This document shows positions 10,089-20,035 of a stretch of DNA of 64,000 nt, in pieces; positions within the stretch are counted from its first letter, which is position 1, and each line of letters opens with the position of its first letter. The notes below the pieces were generated by a model. The model was given only the letters and a program-made list of their open reading frames with translations, made no database searches and was not told where the DNA came from. Both the position numbers and the translations under genes were made by a program. Source of the stretch: Leucogyrophana mollusca (lineage: Eukaryota > Basidiomycota > Agaricomycetes > Boletales). Where the stretch lies: contig MU266380.1 in assembly GCA_021014945.1 (NCBI GenBank), positions 62,001 through 126,000 of the forward strand, written 5' to 3'.

Positions 10089-11687
10089 ATGCCCGAACGT
10101 CTTGAAATCACCGTCAAGTACAGAGGAGAAAAGGCCGACCAGCTCACTTCTGCGAACGACGGGTTGGCGTGGACGATTCTTAGAAAGGACCTAATCAAGC
10201 TGAGAGCACATCTCCCATCTCAGCGAACTCTTCGACACATCGGGGCCACGTTTTGCTTCTCATGGATACTAGAGAGCTCACCAGGCGACAAGCGTTCCAC
10301 CGGCCATGTCCTCCAGTTTTCTTCAAACGCCCTCTTATTCTCACTCACAACTACTTGTCACTTTTCTTATAGGAAAGCGTTCTCCGCAAGTGGCAAAAGC
10401 TTTCCAGCGACAACGAGCCGGAACTGCGCGAAATACGACAAAGCCTTTCGATGTAAGCACCTTCATCGCGTCCAGAATCCAGCTGATCGGCGCTGGATAT
10501 CGCGTTCCTATTCAGCGAATCAATCACTGTGGTGACCAGGTAAGTCGTATTTATAATCTGCAAGCTCAGACTGCGTGGTTGCGAGTTTTGTTATTTTTTG
10601 CTGAGTACAACTCTTTTGAACCTGTTAGTGCCGTTGATTCACCGGAGGCCGCACCGTCTGCTTCCAAAACCCTACCATCGCGTCCTGAGCCCCACCGAAG
10701 TCAAGCTCCGCCTCTGTCAAGTCTGCCTGACAAACCGCCTCCCCCTAGTAAAGCCAACTCCAGCAACCTTTTGAACCACAGTGGGCAATCGGGCTGGAAC
10801 CCTCCACCCACTTTCACCACTCCGGAGTCAAAATCCAAGTCCCGCGGCCGGATCTGGACGCGAGGGGAGGATATATTGTCTTCCGGAGATCAGGAAACTT
10901 CTAGGAAGCGAACTGGTAGTCCGCTTATGAGGATGGGCGCGGGAAACAAGCGAAGGCCGGATACGTCGACTGAGATGTTGCATACCCTCAGCGGCAGTCT
11001 GCAGGAAGCCGGTGAGCAGGTCAGTCGAGGTCCCATCCCGCATACACCGCCCTTTGACTGAAATTATACGAGCGTGATCTTAATGGTCCCAGCGCTGGAA
11101 TGGACTCGCCATCACACCAACCTCAGCCTGTTCAAGGCCAGCCCTCTGAGCAACCGCGCACGACAGTTGGTGACCTTGAGGTTGCAGACAGCATAGTTAG
11201 TTTTCTTAGATGGCTTTTATTTTCACTCAACTTTTTCAACCAGATCGTTCGAGTCAAGAGTGAACCTTCACCCGAACCTCAGCTTCAGCCGCCCCCACAG
11301 CACATACCCCTCCCTTCTCATCCCGCACCAAAACCTCCCACGTCGAGAAATAATCGTAGCCTCGCAAGCCCGAGAAAAAGACATCCTCAAAAGGCTGGGA
11401 GGATTGGGCGCGCTCCCGAAAGATACAGGGACGGCAAGAGAAGCGGCGGCTCTTGAAGGTAGATCACCCTATGTATTTCTGAGCGTTGGTTTTTCCCTGC
11501 TGATGTGATGTTCTATGTACAGATCTCGAGACTCTTGCGAATGACCGACGAAGACGTCCAGCGCGAGCGCAAGAGGCGTCTACGAGCTGAACAACTACTT
11601 AGAGAAGTCGAAAGAGAGTGTAGAGCACCATTTGTGGTTCCTGTATTGTTGCAGGCTTTCCTCAGTATCACTGAGCTCACAGAATGA
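10089..11687 (+). CDS. Unrecognised family protein, copy 2
   Basis: Tandem paralogue of the preceding gene. Exons 10089-10307, 10373-10452, 10516-10539 and one from 10629 join in phase; the final exon ends at 11687. The N-terminal part (RLEITVKYRGEKADQL, LPSQRTLRHIG, LRKWQKLSSD, ESITVVTS) aligns with copy 1 piece by piece, including intron positions. The middle is long and rich in Pro, Ser, Lys and Arg (PPLSSLPDKPPPPSK, SRKRTGSP), with low-complexity runs suggesting a disordered region. The tail again reads EVERECRAPFVVP and LLQAFLSITEL. The first donor is GTCCTC, a weak but usable site chosen because it restores phase. Exons between 11000 and 11450 are uncertain. Confidence 0.5.
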
Positions 11688-11904
11688 CGCGTTTCCGTGG
11701 CATTTAGAGCGCGCTACGCGACGGCAGAAGCATACCCTACGCGATGATTACGTGTCGACGCAGTCTCTCCCCCGTCAATGCCAAATACACTCGGAAAGCA
11801 CTCTTCTCAATCCGAAGTGATGAAATGCAAAATGATCGATAAAATTACAGGCATTGCAAGACGCTCAACAACTAGTCGTGTATGTATGTCACATAGTTCC
11901 AGGC

Positions 11905-12660
11905 TCAAAGCTCTGCATCTCTCTTCATCTCTTCAGTAGGGAACGATGAGAAATAGTCCTTCAACTTATCAATAGGAGCCGCCAGAAAGCCGACGAAAGT
12001 CTCGTAGGGCGGCTTATTTGGCGCCATGGGATGAGCACTGACGGGGTATGAGCTCTAGCCTCATCGGAACCTGTGAATACTTACCGAGTGGGGACAAATT
12101 TCTTAGTCCTCTCAAACTGGTTCGCGGCCTCCTGACTATGGTCTGGGTGCAATTTCTCCTCCAGGGCAGGAAGATCTTGCCTCTCCTCCGAATCGTTGTG
12201 CTCTCGGAGGTGCGACATAACTTTGCCGAGGGTCGTATCGTAGTCGGGAGTCCCAGCTTGGAGCGACTCCAGATGAGAGAGCAGCTCTTTCACGGTCTGT
12301 GAAACTCAGTCAGTCACTGAGTACTTCCAAGCCAAGTGTAAGCCCCACCTGATGCTCATCGCGGTCATGGTCAGCAAGCTCCAGGCCCTTCTGGCCGAGA
12401 TGCTTCTCCATCAAGGGATACACGATAATTTCTTCGCCGACAGCGTGTCTGGCGACCTCCCACGTGAGCTGACGAGCCCAGCGTTTTTGAGCGTCTGCAT
12501 TTCCTTGGGATTTCTGGTATTGTTCATAATACTCGTACATCTGTGAGATTCAGCATTAACTTCGGGGATCACGGGACTGTCCATGTCCGAGCCCGCTTAC
12601 CTCACGATGGTCGTCCGTGATGGCCTTGGTTAAAGGCTTCGACTGCGCCTGTGTGGCCAT
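11905..12660 (-). CDS. Hemerythrin HHE cation-binding domain protein
   Basis: Minus-strand exons 12601-12660 (start), 12349-12540, 12085-12296 and 11905-12037 give 198 aa from the inner ATG. An in-frame upstream ATG at 12762 would add 34 residues. Hemerythrin-like HHE proteins bind a di-iron centre between helices and are linked to oxygen, nitric oxide or iron handling. Likely ligands are in ITDDHRE, ARHAVGEE, ADHDRDEHQ and SHLREHNDSEE. The upstream extension (MFTRTSLEGVSYIRRSFLLL) resembles a mitochondrial presequence. However, a TATA-like box ends only 21 bp before its ATG, which favours the inner start. All four exons join in phase. The substrate cannot be told from sequence. Confidence 0.85.
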
Positions 12661-12782
12661 TGTTCGTAGAGCGTAAACGGCGAGGGGTGTTGGCGAGGTG
12701 TGCAAGAGCAAGAAGGATCGACGGATGTAAGAAACACCTTCGAGGGAGGTTCTGGTGAACATTGGAAAGATAGTGAGGCCCC

Positions 12783-12791
12783 TTAAATATA
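12783..12791 (-). promoter_or_regulatory. TATA-like box of the hemerythrin gene
   Basis: TATATTTAA on the minus strand, 21-29 bp before the outer ATG and about 125 bp before the inner ATG. Confidence 0.35.
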
Positions 12792-12950
12792 GCTCGCTGG
12801 ATTTATGGTTCAGGTCCAGGGATAGGACCGTTGCCGAGAAATGACTTCATTGCACCGTAATGCACCAAAATCCGCGATGAGAACCTCCGACCGATGATGC
12901 GTCGAACTCTTGAGGAGCCGCCTGAGATGATGGTTGGACGAAACTCCGAC

Positions 12951-12961
12951 TTATCTGATAA
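12951..12961. promoter_or_regulatory. Palindromic GATA-type site upstream of the hemerythrin gene
   Basis: The 11-bp word ttatctgataa matches the fungal iron-regulator consensus ATCWGATAA (Sre/Fep1 class) on both strands. It lies about 190 bp upstream of the outer ATG of a putative iron protein. Binding is inferred only. Confidence 0.3.
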
Positions 12962-13273
12962 CGGAAGGGACTTTTGTTTTTGCATTTATTATTTTGCAAC
13001 GCTGTTAATAGAATATTACGTAATCCCGGGGGATGCTGGGTTGAAGGTTGGAAGTACAATACTTCCGCAGAATTCGAATGATTGTCCCAGTGTTAGAATG
13101 TATGTACAACCTGAGTCGCCCAAGTAAAAGGTCCATTAGGTTCGTCTTTACGCAGGTCGGTCATTTTTCGTCTCGCGGCGGCTCATTTCGTGCGATTTCG
13201 TGCTTCGGCGTGAACGGGGTAGTGCGGCAAGAGACATCGATGGGAGAGAAGTCAGAATGGAAGTGAAGAAGGT

Positions 13274-14594
13274 CTAAGAGGTTCTGGCTCTCTTCGCGAA
13301 CCTGCCTGAGTCTATGTCTTCTGCCGTCCGGTCGATCTGCTGGAACACTGATCCAAGCGCTCGCGCAAGGTCAGGTTCTATCGGACCAGAAGCTCTTGTC
13401 ATCATAGCATCAAATTTACGCTTCAGTTGAGCTAGTTGCTCTTCGGAAAATGAAGTTGGGGGCTGGAACAGTAGATTAGGAAGGGGATGATGACTGTGGA
13501 AATCGGCTGCATACATTACCCTCATCGTTGCCTGCCGGTGGTCCTTCGTCGTCAGTCTTCGCCCCCTCCGACCCATCCTCTGCTTCAGACCTACTCTCCT
13601 CCTCTTCGTGCACGGGAGGTGGAACTTCAGGGGGCATCGGTGGCCCGACCGTTTGCGTAGGCGGGATCGTTGTGAACAAAGGCTGTGGTGGCAGCGGCCG
13701 TGACGACGGCTCGAACTTGATTTCCATGGTAGGTCTGCGCAAGGATGCAGGAAAGCTCGGGTGTGCTTCAGCGTGCGTCATGCGGATGCGAACGAGTAAT
13801 TCGTTTTCGTCCATGATAGTGATGCGTAGCCAACCACCGCAGTGATACCGCACCAGGCGACTGCGCGACTTGCGGTCAGCGTCTTGTGTGCGTGACTTTG
13901 ACTGTTCTCCTTCGAGCTGGGCACAGAAGTAGGTGACCACAGTGGATTTTCCGCCCCGCTTAGTTTTCTTTTGACTACACGCGGCGTGCTCATAAATATA
14001 AGTTCGCTTGAGTTTGAAAAGTAGTGTACGCACTTCCAATGGTAGTCTGAAGCATCCGCCAAAAAATCTCTTACTCGATTTGTGCGATTGTACAGATGCT
14101 CTCCGTTGGCAAACATCCCGGGGGGCAAGCTGACCATGGTGTCAAAGTCAAACGGACGACTCTTGTTGAACGTGACAAGTTTTAGGAAGTCGTCGAGGCT
14201 CATAGCTGCCGTTGCCACCTGACCACGCGACGCGTTCTCTCCACTGGCCTCCATCGCTGCCTTCTTCGCGGCTTGTTTATCCATGCATGACGTGCAGACT
14301 TTGAGGTGCCCGGCACCATTACGACGTGGGGGAAAACTGTCAATTGGGCCGGAATAAACACATCGAGTACACTTTTGGACTATTGTCGGTGCGTTGGACG
14401 TCGACGCAGATGGCTGTTCTGTGATTACTGAGGTGCTCGGCTCGCTCTGAGCGGTGCGTGGTGGCAGGGCAGACGAAGAGGCGACAGGAGCAGGAGAACC
14501 TGGATATCATAAAGACGTAATGATAGTCAAAGTCGGGTTAGATACGATTTTGCGAAGAAAAACAATAGCTGTTACCTTCTTCTTGCGGCGTCAT
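13274..14594 (-). CDS. CxxC zinc-finger protein with a WRKY/FAR1-like C-x-C domain
   Basis: Minus-strand exons 14576-14594, 14075-14499, 13515-14006 and 13274-13462 give 374 aa. Near the N-terminus C50xxC53 and C75xxC78 (QKCTRC, HLKVCTSCMDK) form a Cys4 zinc finger. The middle has YIYEHAACSQK, VVTYFCAQ, RYHCGGWLRITI and MTHAEAHPS. This Cys/His spacing recalls the WRKY-GCM1-like zinc domains of fungal transcription factors and some transposases. Then come a Pro-rich stretch, an acidic stretch (HEEEESRSEAEDGSEGAKTDDE) and a helical tail with Lys/Arg (GRFAKRARTS), perhaps a nuclear signal. I infer a DNA-binding nuclear protein. No transposase core or terminal repeats are visible. Confidence 0.6.
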
Positions 14595-14800
14595 TAGCCT
14601 TAACGATGATTATCGATGTTTTTAACCGTAAATTAGATGTTCAGCGAGTCTTGCTCGTCGTTTGCTGTGGAGAAGAAATATATGATCCCCCAAAAAGGAA
14701 GTGAGGGGGATTCTCGAACACGACTTTTCGAACCCACGAGCTCCCGCTTTTTTATGGTGCAACCAATCCAGATATCAATAATTTTGTACAATGACCTAAG

Positions 14801-16073
14801 TTATGCTGATGCAGCACATTCGTCCAAGTCTACGCCTCTGACAACATCGCTCCAATCATCCAGGTGCTTCAGCACCTTTTGTATCTTGAATCTGATATCT
14901 CTCTCCGCGTCTTTCCCAAGCACAAGGTAAAGGGGCCAATCTCTCCCCGCGGCAACACCTTCTCCTCGAACAACATCGACAATAACCTCCACAGCCTTGT
15001 TGGGGTCCCCGGGTTGGGTTCCTGCCACAGAGGTGAAGATCACTTGTCCTTTTGCACGGAGCGGATCGTTCTCGGGGATGGGGTTGTCGGTGTGGAATGC
15101 ATAGCCGTAGATGTTCTCCGTTCGGAAGGCGCCAGGCTCTACGAGGAGAACGCGGATGTTGAAAGCCGACAACTCCAGAGATAGCGTTTCAGTCAGCGCT
15201 TCAAAATGGGTGTTCTGTTACCTGCGCTTGTTAAATATACAAAATATGGGTGCTCACCATGGACTGCTGCCTTGGAGGAGCCGTAGAATCCTGGAAATTG
15301 CAGACATAGTAGCGACCATAATCAGGTTCTACGACGAGAACGTACCCATCCCCTACCGATTTTCGATGAGCTGCCTCCATCCGCATGAAAATGGTACACA
15401 CTCACAATGATTTCTGGTTTCCATGCGGAGCGGCTACCGAAGACAACGACGGTACCACCGCCAGCTTTTGAGGGGAAGTTTGTTGACGTTCAGTGATGTG
15501 TAGATCAGTGATCGGCAACTCACTTTTTCTCATGTGTGGCACCACAGCATTCGTGACATTGAGGACCTGCAGATCAATGATCGCGAGTCAGACCCGGTCA
15601 TGTAGCGGTAAAAATATGCCGACCCCAAAGACGTTTGTTTTGTACTGGGCGATCAATCGTTCTACTCTGTCCAGCGGTGAGGCGGGATCGCGATATCGAT
15701 CAAATGATCGACATACCCTCCCTCTTCGAGAATTCCTGGCAACCCCTTGCCTGCATTATTCACTAGAACATCGATGGTCCCCCATATCTTTGCAGCTTCA
15801 TCTACTCGAGATTTAATAATTTCAGGGCTTGAATCTACATCAAGCTGTAAGATATGGAGATCTGGTCCCGCAGGAAGGTCTTGGATCTTCTCTATCGTCC
15901 TCGCTGTGGCGATCACGCGATCTCCACGAGCTCGTGCGGATGCAACGAGGCGGCGTCCAAACCCTGAGGATGTCCCTGTGCGAGATTGGGATGAACGCCT
16001 GGTTTGGTTTATCTCGGCCATACATGCACATACCCGTGATAAGCCAGACCTTTGGAGCAGCTGTGCTCGACAT
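14801..16073 (-). CDS. Short-chain dehydrogenase/reductase (classical SDR)
   Basis: Minus-strand exons 16034-16073, 15717-15975, 15624-15666, 15524-15566, 15402-15464, 15258-15290 and 14801-15198 join in phase to 292 aa. It is an NAD(P)-dependent oxidoreductase of the classical SDR family. The cofactor motif is WLITGTSSGFG, then LDVDSS, VLVNNAGKG, TVVVFGSRSAW and the catalytic FYGSSKAAV (Tyr and Lys three residues apart). The stretch VEPGAFRTE follows, as in this subfamily. A longer start at 16166 is open in frame, but a TATA box ends 26 bp before it, so I prefer 16073. One donor is GTCGGC and another GTGTGT, both weak but required for phase. The substrate is not predictable. Confidence 0.85.
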
Positions 16074-16191
16074 GAGTGTGAAGTATTGTAATTGAGGTGC
16101 GAGAGCTGCCAAAGGACACAAGGGAGAACTTATAAACGAGCTTCGAGCGAATAAGCGTGACAGCAACCTGGAAGTCGCAAACTAGAGTAGA

Positions 16192-16199
16192 TTTATATA
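16192..16199 (-). promoter_or_regulatory. TATA box of the SDR gene
   Basis: TATATAAA on the minus strand, about 120-127 bp before the chosen ATG (16073) and only 26 bp before the outer ATG at 16166. Confidence 0.4.
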
Positions 16200-16477
16200 G
16201 GAGGCATTTAGGCCGATTGGGGATCGGCCTACTCAGCGACAATCAACAGAACTCTGCCTTCTAAGTCCACAGCATGGAAGGTTTGCCGAAGATGATGATG
16301 CTGAGTCACGTCTGGCAAAGCCGCTACGACACTGCGGATCGATGATCAGCAGTTCTAGGGATACAAGATATTCTTATCAAGCGCGCCGGGTATTGCATGC
16401 ATGATGTTATGGATGAACCGGACGAACGATACCGGGGTGTGAGCGAAATCAAACAAATATGAGATTTCCGGTCTCCG

Positions 16478-19400
16478 CTAAGCGCCGCCTTTCTTACCAG
16501 CCTTCCGCTGTTTTCGCTTCCTACCGATAACTGACCCGATGTGCTGACCAGGGTCTGACTCCTCTTTAGGTGGGCGAGATTTCGTATCGCTTGACGAAAG
16601 ACGACGCTTTTTGTGGGATGGTTCCCGTGGGTGCGGCGCGTCCTTGTTCGGCTTGCTCGCACCTTTCGGCCTTTTCGGATCTGACGTCTTTGCGGGGTGA
16701 TGAGACGCGTGTTCTCGTAGATATGCGAGAATGGACTTACCGTCGACCTCTCCTGGTTGGCCGCTCTTCGCTGAACAACTTGGACATTCTCTATCGAGAA
16801 CTCCACGATCATCGTCCCCTTGGTACCTTTGGTCGAGGGGTTCTCCAACTCGTCTTTCATCCGCTTCAGTCTGGCCCCGTCGCTAGTTTCTTTCGCCTTC
16901 TCCTGCTTGATCAGATCTGCCAGCTCCTCCTTCCACCACTTCACCGCCAGCGCACCAACCTCGGGGTTGTTGTTAGCCCAGCGCAATACGCGTAAGGCAT
17001 CGGCGTGCTTGTGCATCTCGACGAACCCATAACCTCGGCTGCGACCTTTCCCTGTGATAGGTTCCACTCGGTCCTGTTGCCGAACGATTTTGGCTTGTTT
17101 GACGCTCGTAGGTCTGTCTATTTTTTTGCTCCGCTTCTTTCCCTTGCTGTCTTCCTCTTCCTTGATCCCCCCGGGTAACTCGTCGACATCTTCGGCAACA
17201 GGTTCCATCAACTCCTCCGCAGTCAGGCCTGCCCGTTCGTCTTTCTTGACCTCTGCTTCGAAGGCACGAACGGCGTGGATCGCGAGGCGTTTGAGCACGC
17301 GCTCAGTGACGAAGATGGGTATCTGGCGGACGCTGAGGCGAGTTTTGGAGACGTATAGGGAAGGATTGGTTCGGAGCATAGCTCGTCGTGCATTAAAGGA
17401 ATTCGTGCGCTTCTCGAGCTCGACTTGAGGAATCGTTTCAGCGGCAGGTGTGTTCGGTAAAATAACTACGCGAAACTATGAGCCCTGCAGTCCCAAGAAG
17501 TAACAGCGAAGGAGACCTACCTCCTTCCCGAAGAAGGTACAAATTACGTTTATCTGCTTTTTCTCGCCTTTTCTCCCCCTCCTCTTTGAGCTTACCGGCC
17601 TGGTCCCTGGTGACCGCGCGGACGACGTCAAGTGTACGACCGTGCAACACTAGACTCTTGGCCAGTATCGATGAGGGATCAGGAGTAAGGATTGAAGGGA
17701 GAGTGAAAGGATTTTTCTTTGGCTGGGTGGAAACAGCGTGAGCATCCTCAAGCGTCAATCAGGGTATCCCTACATACCTGCGTGTCAGCACCTGTATTCT
17801 CCAACCGCAGGATCTCGCTTTGTTCGACGGCTTTATCCGCATCTTCTTTGTTCCAGAAACAAGCAAATCCAGTCCCTCGCGAGCGTTCTGTCTCAGGGTC
17901 GATTGTTATACGGGCGTATCGCAGGGGTCCGAAGGAACGAAACCTACGACGCGATGAAGTCAGGAGCCACACCGGGCAGGGAAGACGGAAGGAGAGCAAA
18001 ACGTACAGTGCCCGTAGCTCGTCTTCGGTGGCGGCGAAAGGAATGTTGCGGATGAAGAGGGTCGTTCCAGTCTCGGGCGGAGGTAATTGGGGTTTGGCTG
18101 GCGGTTCGTTCTCAACGTCCTCGTGTCCATGGTCTTCGTCATCACTACTATCTTCCAAATCATCTGCGTCGCCCTCGTGAACCCCTAGCTGTACCTCATC
18201 GCCGTCCTCGTCCTCGTCTTCACTTTCACTCTCACTGTCGTCATCCCCCTGGCTTATATCCTCTTCGCTCTTCACATCCGCCATTTCCACATCCTCAACA
18301 TCTTCGCCTTCCTGAGCCTCCTCCAGCTTCGCCTTCTCCTCCTGCCATTTTTCTTTGCTGAGGGCCCAATCCACAGCTATTACTCGTTCTTTTCCGCCTT
18401 CCGCCTCTTCCTTGTTTTCGGTCGCTGTGATTCCCTCGCCATCCTCCACATTGACTGTCTGCGCGCGCTTTTTCTCTTCCCGGCGCTGTTTCTTTTTCTT
18501 CTGCTTATCCGACACCATGTCCTCGGCCATCCCGGCCTTCACTTTCATACCATTGCACTTCTCAAGTGCATTTTCTGCATCTTTCTTGCTTAGCATCCAG
18601 ACAAACGCGAAGCCCTTCGCACGAGGTTTCGAGCTTTCGCCGCCATCTGGGTCTCCCTCGTCCTTAGGGGCATCAGGGGCGGAGGTGGGTATGTGTATTG
18701 AGTGGATGGGACCGTGTGGCAGGAATACTGCTCGCAAATCTTGTTCGGTGATGTCGAATGGGAGGTTACGAACGATCAGCCTGCTCGCACGACTAGGAGC
18801 GGGTCCTGCTGCGGCTTCTGATATTAATAAATTAGTACAAGGGCGAGGATGAGAAGACGCCGTGTGGCTCACTTTTGGCTGGAACTTTTGCGAGGCTCTC
18901 AAGTCGCTTTTTGAGCGTGACAGACAGCAGGCTGCCTTTGAAAACATGTGCGTGGAGCTTGTTCACGGCTTCCTGGGCCAAGTTCGACGATGAAAACAAG
19001 ACATGAGCTAGATCCAGGTGTCATTAGTATATATGATGCATATCTTCCCCAGCAAACTGGGCACTGACCCATGCCAGGGTTTTCTCCGGCATCGGTTTTG
19101 GCTGGCCATTCAACTGTCTCAGCGCCCTCGTATTTTCGTAGTTTCTTCCATAGTACCTTAGAGTCAATTGAAGCAGGAAGGCCAGAGACAATGATAGTCC
19201 TGATAGCTAAAGGATCGTGGTTTTTAGGAAGGTGAGATACAGCGGAAGCAGGTCGTGGCTTTCGCTCCTTCTTCACTGGATGATCGCTTTTGCCTTTATC
19301 CTTGTCCTTAGGCTACGTTCCGGGAGTGAGTATCATAAACGCATTATACGGCAGGAAAATCACCTTGCTATCGGCCCACTGAACACGGAGTTTCCTACCA

Positions 19401-19729
19401 TTGAGGGTTATACCATCCTTCGCGATCGAATCGAAAGCAGGCTGTACATCCTCCTTGATCGCAAAAGAGACATATCCAACGCCTTTGGAGACACCGGTTC
19501 CCTGTTCGAGGACTACGAAGGCGGAACGAACGGGAGCAAGGTCAGAGAAAAGAGTCTGGAGATCTACGGAGGTCGCGTTATATGGCAGATTGGAGACGAA
19601 AAGCGTGGACCTGAACAAGGCGGAATCAGCTGAAGTAGCAGTCTAAAGTTGTAGGACCTACCCATGATCTACAGTGGCCTCTGCCTCTTCTGGTTCTCTT
19701 GCTTTTCGCTTTCCCAGGGACGAAGACAT
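16478..19729 (-). CDS. NOP4: Nucleolar RNA-binding protein NOP4/RBM28
   Basis: Minus-strand gene with several short introns. The order of RNA-recognition motifs matches NOP4 (yeast) and RBM28 (human), needed for 27S pre-rRNA processing and 60S subunit assembly in the nucleolus. RRM1 has STLFVSNLPYNAT, RRM2 has RTIIVSGLPAS, RRM3 has SRLIVRNLPFDIT with KGFAFVWM, RRM4 has TTLFIRNIPFAAT with GTGFACFW, and a degenerate fifth RRM lies in LSVRQIPIFVTERV..SRGYGFVEM. An acidic linker between RRM3 and RRM4 and a basic tail (GRKRKQRKAGKKGGA) are also typical. The first exon, MSSSLGKRKAREPEE, joins to RRM1 across an intron. A terminal intron after QERST restores the tail frame and places the stop at 16478-16480. 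The 5' end lies 306 bp from the divergent glycosidase gene. Confidence 0.92.
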
Positions 19730-20035
19730 TTCTGAAGATCCTTCCTACGGAAATAATTTGCAAAAGCGGAAGGTTGTTTGGTTTTGTTAGAATCGCAAGC
19801 CTTTGCACAATAAGCACAAATACAAAACAGGCAATCGGATTAGCGGACCGCTGAGATGGTTCTCCACCAACCTTGAAGTCACGCGCAACAGCGACGACTC
19901 TGTTTGTTGGAAGAAATAAACAGTGTTGTCGACGATTTATGGACCATGTGACATGTCTCCGGTCCGTCTCAGACTTCCTCTTTCCGAGGTACATTTTGGA
20001 CGCCTTGGAGTGGTCGATGGTCTCCTTGAACCACC
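19730..20035. promoter_or_regulatory. Divergent promoter region, NOP4 and glycosidase
   Basis: A 306-bp region between two head-to-head start codons, so it must serve both genes. No clear TATA box is seen. Confidence 0.5.

Larger units (their letters stand above)
12662..13273. other. Intergenic, hemerythrin gene to zinc-finger gene
   Basis: Holds the hemerythrin promoter and the 3' flank of the zinc-finger gene. The only sites seen are the TATA-like box and the GATA palindrome, listed separately. Confidence 0.45.

Noticed and set aside
13274..14594. Transposon carrying the zinc-finger gene
   Set aside because: No transposase core, terminal inverted repeats or target duplication could be seen around it.
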